This document shows, one piece after another, positions 1-7,774 of a stretch of DNA of 64,000 nucleotides. The stretch comes from Yinghuangia elevatio (GTDB taxonomy: Bacteria; Actinomycetota; Actinomycetes; Streptomycetales; Streptomycetaceae). How positions within the stretch are numbered: position 1 is the stretch's first letter; every line of letters starts with the position of its first letter. The notes below the pieces were generated by a model. That model made no database searches and had not been told where the DNA came from. It was given only the letters and a program-made list of their open reading frames with translations. The position numbers and the translations under genes are program-made. The DNA lies in assembly GCF_040649515.1 (NCBI RefSeq), contig NZ_JBEZFP010000029.1:1-64000 (forward strand), read 5' to 3'.

Positions 1-43
1 GCGCGGACCGACCGGTCCACGGGCCCTGCCGCCGCTCCGATCC

Positions 44-113
44 GATCCCGACGCCCGACCGATCCCGACGCCCGACCGATCCGGACGCCCGATCCGATCC
101 CGACGCCCGATCC
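44..113. repeat. Short tandem repeat, four 17-18 bp units
   Basis: Four consecutive near-identical units of the form GATCCCGACGCCCGACC lie directly upstream of the cyclase gene at 131. The first two are 17 bp, the last two 18 bp with small substitutions. No gene start or promoter hexamer is visible in them. They look like a slippage-derived spacer; a regulator-binding array is possible but unsupported. Confidence 0.8.
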
Positions 114-130
114 GAAGCGAAGGACCTCTC

Positions 131-472
131 GTGACCACGTACCGAAGCCTCATCGTCGCCCGCATGCGCCCGGGAGCCGCCGACGACGTCGCGGACATCT
201 TCGCCGCGTCCGACCGCGGTGAGCTGCCCGGTCTCGTCGGCGTCACCGGACGCAGCCTGTTCCGGTTCGGCGACGACCTGTACCTGCACCTGATCGAGGC
301 GGACCGTCCTCCGGCGGCGGGCGTCGCCGAGGTGGCCGGCCACCCGGAGTTCATGGCCATCAGCGACCGGCTCTCGGCCCACGTCAGCGCGTACGACCCG
401 GCCACCTGGCGTGGTCCCAAGGACGCCATGGCCCACGAGTTCTACCGGTGGGAGCGGCCGCGCAACGGCTGA
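131..472 (+). CDS. TcmI-family type II polyketide cyclase
   Basis: 113 aa from a GTG start. The N-terminus (MTTYRSLIVARMRPG), the internal LFRFGDDLYLHLIE segment and the length all match the TcmI family of small ferredoxin-like-fold monomeric cyclases, which fold and aromatise poly-beta-ketone chains made by type II polyketide synthases. It is followed 40 bp later by acetyl-CoA carboxylase genes in the same orientation, a pairing seen in aromatic polyketide clusters where malonyl-CoA supply is encoded locally. The ketosynthase genes must lie outside the window to the left. Which ring it closes cannot be told from the sequence. An AAGGA-type ribosome site lies upstream of the GTG. Confidence 0.85.
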   Translation: MTTYRSLIVARMRPGAADDVADIFAASDRGELPGLVGVTGRSLFRFGDDLYLHLIEADRPPAAGVAEVAGHPEFMAISDRLSAHVSAYDPATWRGPKDAMAHEFYRWERPRNG

Positions 473-512
473 GTCCGCGACGCCCCGACCCACCCGACTC
501 TCGGAGGAACCC

Positions 513-2306
513 GTGGTCGACATCGACAACCGGCCGCACGCGCCGGACGCAGGGCCCGCGGCGACCGCGGCGGCCGACTGGGTGCGGTGCACCGAGTGCT
601 GCGACCTCGTGTACGGCAAGCGCTTCGCCCGTGCCCTGCAGGTGTGCCCCGGCTGCGGTGCGCACGCCCGGCTGACCGCCCGGCAGCGGCTCGACCAGCT
701 TCTCGACCCCGGCCCGCGGATCCCGCTCGAGACCGGGCCCGCCCCGCACGACCCGCTGGGCTTCACCGACTCGCGGCCGTACCCCGACAGGTTGGCCGAG
801 GCGCAGGCGGCGACCGGGATGCCCGACGCGGCGCTCGCGGTCCGGGCCACCATCGCCGGCCATCCGGTGGTCGTCGCGGTCATGGACTTCCGGTTCCTCG
901 GCGGCAGCCTCGGCTGCGCCGTCGGGGCGCTGGTCACCCGGGCCGCCGAGGAGAGCCTGCGCGAGCGCGTGCCGCTGCTGATCGTCACCGCCTCGGGCGG
1001 CGCGCGCATGCAGGAGGGCGCGCTGTCGCTCATGCAGATGGCCAAGACCGCGCAGGCTCTCGCCGAACTCGACGAGGCCGGGATCCTGGTGGTCACGCTG
1101 GCGACCGACCCGACGTACGGCGGGGTCGCCGCGTCGTTCGCGACGCTCGCGGACGTGATCCTCATCGAGCCGGGTGCCCGCATGGGGTTCGCGGGGCCGC
1201 GCGTGATCGAGCAGACCATCGGCGAGCGGCTGCCGGAGGGGTTCCAGAGCGCCGAGTTCCTGTTGGCGCACGGCATGGTCGACGCGGTCGTCCCCCGGGA
1301 CCAACTGCGGCGCATGCTCGGACACTTGCTGGACGTGGCGGACCCCGCGAACAGTGCCGAGGCCGACCCGGACGCCGACCAGGGGACTTGGCGGCAGCGC
1401 GTCGAGCCATACCCGCGGGCCGCTCTCCGGTCGGAGCCGTCCGGCGGCGAGGGCGCGGCGTCGGGTGGCGCCGCGTGGGACGTGGTACGCCGCGCCCGGC
1501 ACCCCGAACGGCCCTCGGCCCTCGACTACGCCGGCCGTCTGCTGGAGGGCTTCGAGGAACTGCACGGCGACCGCATCGGCGCCGACTGCCCGGCGGTCGT
1601 CGGCGGCGTGGGACTCCTCGCGGGGCAGCCGGTCGTGCTGATCGGCCACCACAAGGGCGGCTCGGACCTCCAGGAGCGCCGCCGCCGGCACTTCGGGATG
1701 GCCACCCCCGCGGGCTTCCGCAAGGCCGCGCGGCTGATGAACCTGGCCGCGAAGCTGAAGATCCCCGTCGTGACGCTCGTCGACACCCCGGGGGCCAATC
1801 CCGACCTGGACGCCGAGCGCGGCGGGCAGGCGGTCGCGATCGCCGAGAACCTGCGCCTGATGTCGCGGCTGCCGGTGCCCGTCGTGAGCGTGGTCACCGG
1901 CGAGGGCGGCAGCGGCGGCGCTCTCGCGCTGGCGGTCGCCGACCGCGTCCTGATCTGCGAGCACGCCGTCTACTCCGTCATCAGTCCGGAGGGGTGCGCG
2001 GCCATCCTGTGGAAGGACCAGGACGCCGCCCCTACGGCGGCCGAGGCATTGCGGCTGCGGGCGTCCGACCTGCTGCGGCTGGGCGTGGTGGACGAAATCG
2101 TGCCCGAGCCGGCGGGCGGCGCCCACACCGACCCGGAGACCGCCGCCGACCTCATGCGTGCCGCCCTGGTGCCGGTCCTCATCGAGCTGCGGCACCGCGA
2201 CCACGACCGGCGGATCCGGGAACGCCGCGACCGCTACCGGAAGTTCGGCGCGTCGCCCGCGGTGGCGGGCGCCGGCGCCGGGGACACGTATCCAGGAGGG
2301 CACTGA
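513..2306 (+). CDS. accDA: Fused acetyl-CoA carboxylase carboxyltransferase (AccD-AccA)
   Basis: 597 aa from GTG 513, chosen because GGAGG sits 5 bp upstream. The N-terminal part is AccD-like: a four-cysteine zinc ribbon (CTEC, then CPGC 16 residues later) and a crotonase-fold carboxyltransferase ending near residue 275. A linker precedes an AccA-like half (HPERPSALDYAGRLLEGF; GHHKGGSDLQER; VDTPGANPDLDAERGGQA; GEGGSGGALAL). In E. coli these are separate subunits; here one chain should supply the whole carboxyltransferase that moves CO2 from carboxybiotin to acetyl-CoA. The biotin carrier follows with a one-base TGATG overlap and the biotin carboxylase after that. Next to the TcmI cyclase, its likely job is malonyl-CoA supply for a type II polyketide. 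Confidence 0.92.
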   Translation: MVDIDNRPHAPDAGPAATAAADWVRCTECCDLVYGKRFARALQVCPGCGAHARLTARQRLDQLLDPGPRIPLETGPAPHDPLGFTDSRPYPDRLAEAQAATGMPDAALAVRATIAGHPVVVAVMDFRFLGGSLGCAVGALVTRAAEESLRERVPLLIVTASGGARMQEGALSLMQMAKTAQALAELDEAGILVVTLATDPTYGGVAASFATLADVILIEPGARMGFAGPRVIEQTIGERLPEGFQSAEFLLAHGMVDAVVPRDQLRRMLGHLLDVADPANSAEADPDADQGTWRQRVEPYPRAALRSEPSGGEGAASGGAAWDVVRRARHPERPSALDYAGRLLEGFEELHGDRIGADCPAVVGGVGLLAGQPVVLIGHHKGGSDLQERRRRHFGMATPAGFRKAARLMNLAAKLKIPVVTLVDTPGANPDLDAERGGQAVAIAENLRLMSRLPVPVVSVVTGEGGSGGALALAVADRVLICEHAVYSVISPEGCAAILWKDQDAAPTAAEALRLRASDLLRLGVVDEIVPEPAGGAHTDPETAADLMRAALVPVLIELRHRDHDRRIRERRDRYRKFGASPAVAGAGAGDTYPGGH

Positions 2307-2875
2307 TGAGCATCGAGTGTGAGGGCGGCGCGAACGGCGCCGGCAACGAGGTCGTTTCCCGGGTGCCGAGGCGCTTCCGCCTGCAGGCCGGGGACACCGT
2401 GATCGAGATCGACTGGCTCCCCGGGGAGTCCGCGGCCCCGGTGTCGGTTACCGCGAACGGCACCGCGGTCCTGCGGGAGGCTCCGGCACCCGCCGCGATC
2501 TCCTCGGCGTCGCCCGCCGCCCACACCGCGTCCCACGCCGCTTCGTCCGCCGCGACCGTCATCGCGTCCGTCGCCGCGTGCCCGGCCACGCCGGCCGGGG
2601 GTCCGGCCGCGGTGCCGGAGGCCGCCGCGTTGTTCGTCCGGGCGCCGATGGTCGGCACGTTCTACCACTCGCCGGACGCGGGAGCGCGGCCGTTCGTCGG
2701 CGTCGGCGACATCGTCCGACCCGGCCAGACGATCGGGATCCTGGAGGTGATGAAGATGATGAACCCCATCACCGCCGAAGTCACCGGACGCGTCGTCGAC
2801 ATGGTGGCGGGCGACGCCGAACCGGTCGAGTACGACCAGCCGTTGATCGCCCTCGAACCCGTCGGCAGCGGGTGA
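2306..2875 (+). CDS. accB: Biotin carboxyl carrier protein of acetyl-CoA carboxylase
   Basis: 189 aa. The ATG overlaps the accDA stop by one base (TGATG) and an AGGAGG-type site precedes it. The C-terminal 75 residues form a biotinyl domain with APMVGTFYHSP and EVMKMMN, where Lys150 is the biotinylated lysine. The usual first Met-Lys-Met neighbour Ala is Val here. An Ala/Ser/Pro-rich linker at about residues 55-105 joins it to an N-terminal domain starting FRLQAGDTVIEIDW. It shuttles carboxybiotin between the AccC-like protein downstream and the AccDA fusion upstream, and is the middle gene of a tightly packed three-gene operon. Confidence 0.92.
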   Translation: MSIECEGGANGAGNEVVSRVPRRFRLQAGDTVIEIDWLPGESAAPVSVTANGTAVLREAPAPAAISSASPAAHTASHAASSAATVIASVAACPATPAGGPAAVPEAAALFVRAPMVGTFYHSPDAGARPFVGVGDIVRPGQTIGILEVMKMMNPITAEVTGRVVDMVAGDAEPVEYDQPLIALEPVGSG

Positions 2876-2880
2876 GGCGC

Positions 2881-4374
2881 ATGTTCTCCACGGTTCTGGT
2901 CGCCAATCGGGGCGAGATCGCGCTGCGTGTCGTCCGCGCCTGCCGCGAGGCGGGCATCCGCAGCGTCGCGGTCTATTCGACCGCGGACCGGGACTCGGCC
3001 GCCGTGCGCTGCGCCGACGCCGCCGTGCACATCGGGCCGCCGCCGGCGAAGTCCAGCTACCTCAGCATCCCCGCGATCGTCGAGGCCGCCCGGGCGGTCG
3101 GGGCCGACGCCATCCACCCGGGCTACGGGTTCCTCTCCGAGGACCCGGACTTCGCCGAGGTCTGCGCGGCGCACGGCATCACCTTCATCGGTCCCCCGCC
3201 CGAGGTCATGCAGCGCCTCGGCGACAAGGCCGCGGCGCGCGCGGCGATGGCCGACGCGGGCCTGCCGGTGCTGCCCGGCAGTTGCGGAGCGCTGTCCTCG
3301 CCGGGCCAGGCGGCCGAGATCGCCGACCGGATCGGCTTCCCGGTCATCCTCAAGGCCGTCGCGGGCGGTGGCGGCCGGGGCATGCGCGTGGTGCGCGAAC
3401 CGGGCGCGTTGGCCCGGGCGTACGGCGAGACCCGGGCTCAGGCCCGCGCGGTGTTCGGCGACGAGCGCGTCTACATGGAGAAGTTCGTCGACAACGCCCG
3501 ACATATCGAGGTCCAGGTGCTGTGCGACATGCACGGCGGGGCCATCCACCTGGGCGAGCGCGACTGCTCGGTGCAACGGCGGCACCAGAAGCTGATCGAG
3601 GAGGCACCGGCGGCCGGTCTCGATCCGGGCGTACGCGACGCGATGTGCGACGCGGCGCTGCAAGGCGCCAAGGCGGTCGGCTATGTGGGGGCGGGCACCT
3701 TCGAGTTCGTCGTCTCGGCCGCCCAGGAGTTCCACCTCATGGAGGTGAACTGCCGTCTCCAGGTGGAGCATCCGGTGACCGAGATGGTCACCGGGATCGA
3801 CCTGGTGCACGAGCAGTTGCGCATCGCCGCCGGGGCACCGCTGACGATGCGTCAGGACGACGTGGTGATCCGGGGGGCCGCGATCGAGTGCCGCGTCAAC
3901 GCCGAGGACCCCGAGAACGACTTCGTGCCCACGCCCGGGACGCTCGAGGAATTCGTGGCGCCCGGCGGCCCGTTCGTACGCGTCGACACGCACGCCTTCG
4001 CGGGCTGGCGGATCGGCCCCGACTACGACTCGCTCCTGGCCAAGGTGATCGCCTGGGCACCGGACCGCGAGGCGGCCCGGGCGCGTGCCGCCCGAGCCCT
4101 CGACGAGTTCCGGGTGGAGGGGGGCGGGGTCCGCACCACGATCCCGTTCCTGCGCCGCATCATCGACCATCCGGCCTTCGGCGCGGCCACGCACACCACG
4201 ACCCTTGTCGACGCGATCGTCCGCGGCGACGAAGGGTGCGACGTCTCCCCCGATCTCCCTCAGCCGCAATGGCTTTCGCATTCGACACAGTACGCAAAGG
4301 CGGGCTTGGCACCATGGGTCAGCAGCGACGAAGCATCACCGAACGGTCAGGACGCGCAACCCGCGGTGTTGTAG
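2881..4374 (+). CDS. accC: Biotin carboxylase subunit of acetyl-CoA carboxylase
   Basis: 497 aa from ATG 2881, five bases after the accB stop. It has a complete biotin carboxylase layout: N-terminal VLVANRGEIALRV, an ATP-grasp domain with the glycine-rich KAVAGGGGRGMRVV loop, the catalytic EVNCRLQVEHPVTEMVTGID segment near residue 290, and a C-terminal biotin-carboxylase domain (IECRVNAEDPENDFVPTPG). It carboxylates the biotin on AccB with ATP and bicarbonate. The last 40 or so residues are a non-conserved tail whose codons overlap the start of the next gene by 61 bp, which suggests that either this tail or the downstream start is not quite right. Confidence 0.92.
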   Translation: MFSTVLVANRGEIALRVVRACREAGIRSVAVYSTADRDSAAVRCADAAVHIGPPPAKSSYLSIPAIVEAARAVGADAIHPGYGFLSEDPDFAEVCAAHGITFIGPPPEVMQRLGDKAAARAAMADAGLPVLPGSCGALSSPGQAAEIADRIGFPVILKAVAGGGGRGMRVVREPGALARAYGETRAQARAVFGDERVYMEKFVDNARHIEVQVLCDMHGGAIHLGERDCSVQRRHQKLIEEAPAAGLDPGVRDAMCDAALQGAKAVGYVGAGTFEFVVSAAQEFHLMEVNCRLQVEHPVTEMVTGIDLVHEQLRIAAGAPLTMRQDDVVIRGAAIECRVNAEDPENDFVPTPGTLEEFVAPGGPFVRVDTHAFAGWRIGPDYDSLLAKVIAWAPDREAARARAARALDEFRVEGGGVRTTIPFLRRIIDHPAFGAATHTTTLVDAIVRGDEGCDVSPDLPQPQWLSHSTQYAKAGLAPWVSSDEASPNGQDAQPAVL

Positions 4375-5429
4375 CCGCCGCGTCCGTGCTCGTGGTCCTG
4401 GCGGCCGGGTCCGCGGAAGCCGCCGGACCTCGTGACGGGGCGACACCTGCCGTGCGTACGGTCGCGCCCGGCGAGTCCGTGCAGGCCGCGGTCGACGCCG
4501 CGGCGCCGGGCGAGGTCGTCGAACTCGCGGCGGGCACCTATCGCGGCAGTGTGCTGATCGCGAAGGACGGGATCACCCTGCGCGGCCCGCGCGAGGGCGA
4601 GGCCGTCATCGCCCCGGCCGACCCGAACGACCCGGCCGGTGCGGGCGCCTGCGCGACGGGCGGCTTCGGAGTGTGCGTGTTCGGCACCGCGCAGAAGCCG
4701 GTCGTCGGAGTCGGCGTCGAGTCGCTGACCGTGACCGGGTTCCGCAAGACGGGTGTGAAGGGCCTGCACGCGGACGGCCTCTCCGTCGCCGGCGTGCGCG
4801 CCCACCGCAACGGCGAGCACGGCGTCGGCCAGGAGTTCTCGGTCCGCGGCCGGTTCGTCGGCAACACGACGGATTCCAACGGGCAGTCCGGGGTGTTCGT
4901 GGGCGACGAGCCCGACGGGAGCGGCACCTCGATCGTCGGCAACAGCGCGGCGGACAACCGCATCGGCGTGCATCTGCGCCGGGCCCGGCACGTCACCGTG
5001 ACCGGGAACCTGCTCACGGCCAACTGCGCCGGGGTCTTCGTGGTCGGCGACGAGACCCGCCCGGTCGCCGGCGACCTCGACATCGTCGGCAACACGATGG
5101 CGGCCAACAACCGCTTCTGCCCGGGCAACGAGCGGATCGCCCACATCCAGGGCTCCGGCATCGTCCTGACCGGCACCGAGGGCGTACGCATCCACGCCAA
5201 CACCGTCATGGACCACAGCGGTGACTCCCCGATGTCCGGCGGCATCGTGATGGTCCCCAGCTTCAGCGGCGGCGGCACCTCCCATCAGGAGGTCACCGGC
5301 AACACGCTGCTGCGCAACGCCCCCGCCGACCTGGCCCAGCGGGATCCGCGGGGCGTCGGCAACACCTATGCGGCCAACACGTGCCTGAAGTCGGAACCTG
5401 CCGACCTGTGCGGGCCGCCGGCCGGCTGA
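4314..5429 (+). CDS. Secreted right-handed parallel beta-helix protein
   Basis: 371 aa from ATG 4314; an in-frame ATG at 4269 is an alternative. A cleavable signal peptide is clear: basic N-terminus, hydrophobic VVAAASVLVVLAAG, cleavage after AEA. The mature part begins with the NosD/pectate-lyase-like sequence TVAPGESVQAAVDAAAPGEVVELAAGTYRG, followed by repeated N-G-x-G/VxGN turns typical of parallel beta-helix (PbH1) repeats to the C-terminus. Such proteins bind or cleave polysaccharides, but no catalytic residues can be assigned by eye. The start overlaps accC by 61 bp on the same strand, yet the product does not fit a carboxylase operon, so it is probably expressed separately. Confidence 0.8.
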   Translation: MGQQRRSITERSGRATRGVVAAASVLVVLAAGSAEAAGPRDGATPAVRTVAPGESVQAAVDAAAPGEVVELAAGTYRGSVLIAKDGITLRGPREGEAVIAPADPNDPAGAGACATGGFGVCVFGTAQKPVVGVGVESLTVTGFRKTGVKGLHADGLSVAGVRAHRNGEHGVGQEFSVRGRFVGNTTDSNGQSGVFVGDEPDGSGTSIVGNSAADNRIGVHLRRARHVTVTGNLLTANCAGVFVVGDETRPVAGDLDIVGNTMAANNRFCPGNERIAHIQGSGIVLTGTEGVRIHANTVMDHSGDSPMSGGIVMVPSFSGGGTSHQEVTGNTLLRNAPADLAQRDPRGVGNTYAANTCLKSEPADLCGPPAG

Positions 5430-5447
5430 CCGCCGGTGACGTGTGAC

Positions 5448-5485
5448 GCGCCGGTGCCCGGGAGTGGAGGGCCGGGCACCGGCGC
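5448..5485. terminator. Bidirectional hairpin terminator
   Basis: A perfect 14-bp inverted repeat (GCGCCGGTGCCCGG and its complement) with a 10-base loop. It lies between the convergent beta-helix and chaplin genes. There is no long T-run, as is usual for high-GC actinomycete terminators. Confidence 0.75.
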
Positions 5486-5506
5486 GGCGCGTTGTCGCGG
5501 GGTCGG

Positions 5507-5821
5507 CTACCAGTTGCCGCCGTGGCCGCCGTGGCCGCCGTGGTGGCCCGGGGCCATGGGGGGCGTCACGCCGGGCTTGGCGTCGTCGCCGTCCACGTTG
5601 GCGCACACGTTGCCGAACGCCGGGTTCAGGAGGCCGATGACGCTGACCGTGTTGCCGCACACGTTGACCGGCACGTGCACCGGAACCTGGATCAGGTTGC
5701 CGGACAGCACGCCGGGCGAGCCGACGGCCGCGCCGTCCGCGTCGGAACCCGCGAACGCCGCGCCGCCGCCCGCGAGCACGAGGGCCGCGGCACCGGCCGA
5801 GACAATCGTCGCCTTCTTCAT
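5507..5821 (-). CDS. Short chaplin
   Basis: 104 aa from ATG 5821 (GGAGAAG upstream; an in-frame ATG at 5848 is an alternative). The product has a signal peptide (KKATIVSAGAAALVLAGGG, cleavage near AFAG) and one chaplin domain: GSPGVLSGNLIQVPVHVPVNVCGN followed by a second cysteine in AFGNVCAN. Short chaplins are secreted amphipathic proteins that assemble into amyloid-like fibrils on aerial hyphae and spores. Unlike typical short chaplins, which end soon after the second Cys, this one has an extra 20-odd-residue tail ending in a GHHGGHGGHGGNW repeat. No sortase signal is present. It strongly supports a Streptomycetaceae-type host. Confidence 0.9.
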   Translation of the reverse strand: MKKATIVSAGAAALVLAGGGAAFAGSDADGAAVGSPGVLSGNLIQVPVHVPVNVCGNTVSVIGLLNPAFGNVCANVDGDDAKPGVTPPMAPGHHGGHGGHGGNW

Positions 5822-6137
5822 GATCGCCACGAAACTTCTCCGTTTCATCGGTCCAGACTGCGGCGCCAGTTAGGGCCGCATGCGGAAGCAACGACAGGGC
5901 CGGCGTGCTGGTCACGGCCGTCACTTCCGTGTCATCCACACGCAGCACCCCGGAGACGCCGCGGGGCCGACCGAGCGCCCGTACGGAAACCTCCCAAACG
6001 GTCGCCGCGCGGAGGTGCCCGACATGACGCGGGGCGGGAGTTCCTGGCCGGACGGGGTCCGGGGCGCTATGGTCATTCGTGATGACCACTCAATTCGTTG
6101 TGAGAATGGGGGTCCCGTCCGCGCAAGGTGAGTGCTG
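5822..6137. other. Divergent intergenic region (316 bp)
   Basis: Separates the leftward chaplin gene from a rightward operon and must hold both promoters. I see no convincing -10/-35 pair, riboswitch or inverted repeat, and no supported small gene. Confidence 0.5.
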
Positions 6138-7673
6138 ATGCACACTCACATCGCGAACGGGGATTCCCGGCTTTCCTTCTGGCCGCGCGTGCGCGAGTTC
6201 GCCGTGCCGCCCCCCATGATCGAGTCCGCGACCGCCCGCCGCCTTTGCGGCGATTGGGCCGGTGCGTGCGCCGCCGCGGGCATCGACGTCGACCTGAACC
6301 TCCGTGCGCTCGCCCGCGACCACGGGCACGAACTCGCCGCCCGGGTACGCGCCGACCTGCGCCATCTCGCCCCCGATCTGCTGCGCTGGCACATGCCGCG
6401 CATCGCACCGGACGGGCTGCTACGGCCCGGCCTGACCATCTCCCTGGCCCGCTACGGGCCCGACTCCGATCGCCGAACGCGCGGCGTACACCTGGTGGTT
6501 CGCACTCCGCCCGGGTGGGCGGCCGCCGGGCAGCGGATCAGCCTCGCGTTGTGGGACGGGTCGGACCGCGCGTCCGGCGCGTACCTGTATCCGCATCCCC
6601 ATCCGCACCGGCGGTTCCGCCTCGACCTGCACCGGCACCTGTGGGACGCGCGACGGTCGCACGAACTGGGTGTCCGATCGGGTGCGGTTCCCGCGGGCTC
6701 GGCGGGTTCTGCGGGTTCGGCGGGGCAGGCGCGGCAGGCCGGTCCGGCGGGACAGGCGGGTCCCGCGGATCCGCCGCCGTGGGCGGACCGGTCGGCCGGC
6801 GCCGCCCCGAGCGGTTCGGCGTCGGACCTCCTGGACCTGGTGCCGCAGGACCAGCCGTGTGCCGTCGACCGATGGGCCGCCGAGGCCGAGATCCTGCTGC
6901 GGGCCGACGGCCGTCCCCCGGGAGCCGTCCTCGTCCGGCTCGGAGCCCGGCACCGGCTGATCGTCGCACCGGACACCGACCCGGGCGACGGCACCGGCCA
7001 CTGGGACGGTGACGTCGGCAACGGCGCACGGCTGCCGGGACTTCGGGTCGCGAGAGCGTCCGCCTCTGGGCGGGGTCCCGCGCTGCCGGTGCTTCCCGAC
7101 GCGGCCACCTGGGTCCTGCCCGACCTGGAACTCCTGCGCGCCGGCGCGATCGACGCGGACCGGCTGCACCCGCTGGTGGCGGAGGCGCTGATCCCCGGCT
7201 ACTCGTCGGCCACCCCCCGGACCGTACGCGACCCGGGGCACCCCCGCTTCGTGGACTGCCGGGGCGCGCGGCATCGGATCGGGCTGGTCGACGGCGTCCT
7301 CACCGCCCTGGACCACGATCCCGACGAGATCCGGCGCGAGGAACTGCTCGCCGCCCTGACCGGAACCCCGGTGCCCTGCCTCCAGGCGATCGACGCGGCG
7401 CACCGGCGTCCGGACTGCCTCACAGGTGTCCGCGAACGCCTCCACCACGGCGACAGCTCCGGTGCCCTGGCGGTCGTCGAGGACCTGTTGGGGGCCGAGG
7501 CGGTGCTGCGCGACGGTGCGCTGCTGGACAGTCTGGAGGCCGCCGCGCGGGGGCGGATCACGTACGGGCTGTTCCGGGCCGGGCTGATCGGCCGCACTCC
7601 GCCGCTGCTCTGTCCCAGGCCCGTCCGCCCGGGCACCCGCGGCTCGCGCGGGCGCCGTACCTCCGTCCGCTGA
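6138..7673 (+). CDS. Uncharacterised protein preceding a MoxR/VWA operon
   Basis: 511 aa from ATG 6138; GTG 6132 and a later Met (MIESATARRLCGDW) are alternative starts. I do not recognise a named domain. The N-terminal 180 residues (RRLCGDWAGACAAAGIDVDLNL; HLAPDLLRWHMPRI) and the C-terminal half (WVLPDLELLRAGAIDADRLHPLV; RHRIGLVDGVLTALDHDPDEI) look like ordered alpha/beta regions. They are separated by a low-complexity Gly/Ala/Gln-rich linker around residues 190-225. No signal peptide or membrane segment is seen. It is followed 100 bp later by a MoxR-type ATPase and a VWA/metallopeptidase-like protein in the same direction, so it is probably a partner or client of that chaperone-like pair. 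Confidence 0.7.
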   Translation: MHTHIANGDSRLSFWPRVREFAVPPPMIESATARRLCGDWAGACAAAGIDVDLNLRALARDHGHELAARVRADLRHLAPDLLRWHMPRIAPDGLLRPGLTISLARYGPDSDRRTRGVHLVVRTPPGWAAAGQRISLALWDGSDRASGAYLYPHPHPHRRFRLDLHRHLWDARRSHELGVRSGAVPAGSAGSAGSAGQARQAGPAGQAGPADPPPWADRSAGAAPSGSASDLLDLVPQDQPCAVDRWAAEAEILLRADGRPPGAVLVRLGARHRLIVAPDTDPGDGTGHWDGDVGNGARLPGLRVARASASGRGPALPVLPDAATWVLPDLELLRAGAIDADRLHPLVAEALIPGYSSATPRTVRDPGHPRFVDCRGARHRIGLVDGVLTALDHDPDEIRREELLAALTGTPVPCLQAIDAAHRRPDCLTGVRERLHHGDSSGALAVVEDLLGAEAVLRDGALLDSLEAAARGRITYGLFRAGLIGRTPPLLCPRPVRPGTRGSRGRRTSVR

Positions 7674-7774
7674 CGGCAACTTCGCCGGATTCCGGCCCGC
7701 CCTCGGCCTGACCGGCCGTCGGACTCCCGGCCCTGGTCCACGCCATCAACCACGAACCCCAAAGGTGATCCCAC

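Noticed and set aside
384..2303. Long minus-strand open frame opposite accDA
   Set aside because: Antisense shadow of a high-GC gene; Arg/Gly/Pro-rich with no domain, while the plus strand has clear carboxyltransferase motifs.
4673..5224. Arg-rich alternate-frame ORF within the beta-helix gene
   Set aside because: Composition typical of a shifted frame; the overlapping frame has a signal peptide and regular beta-helix repeats.
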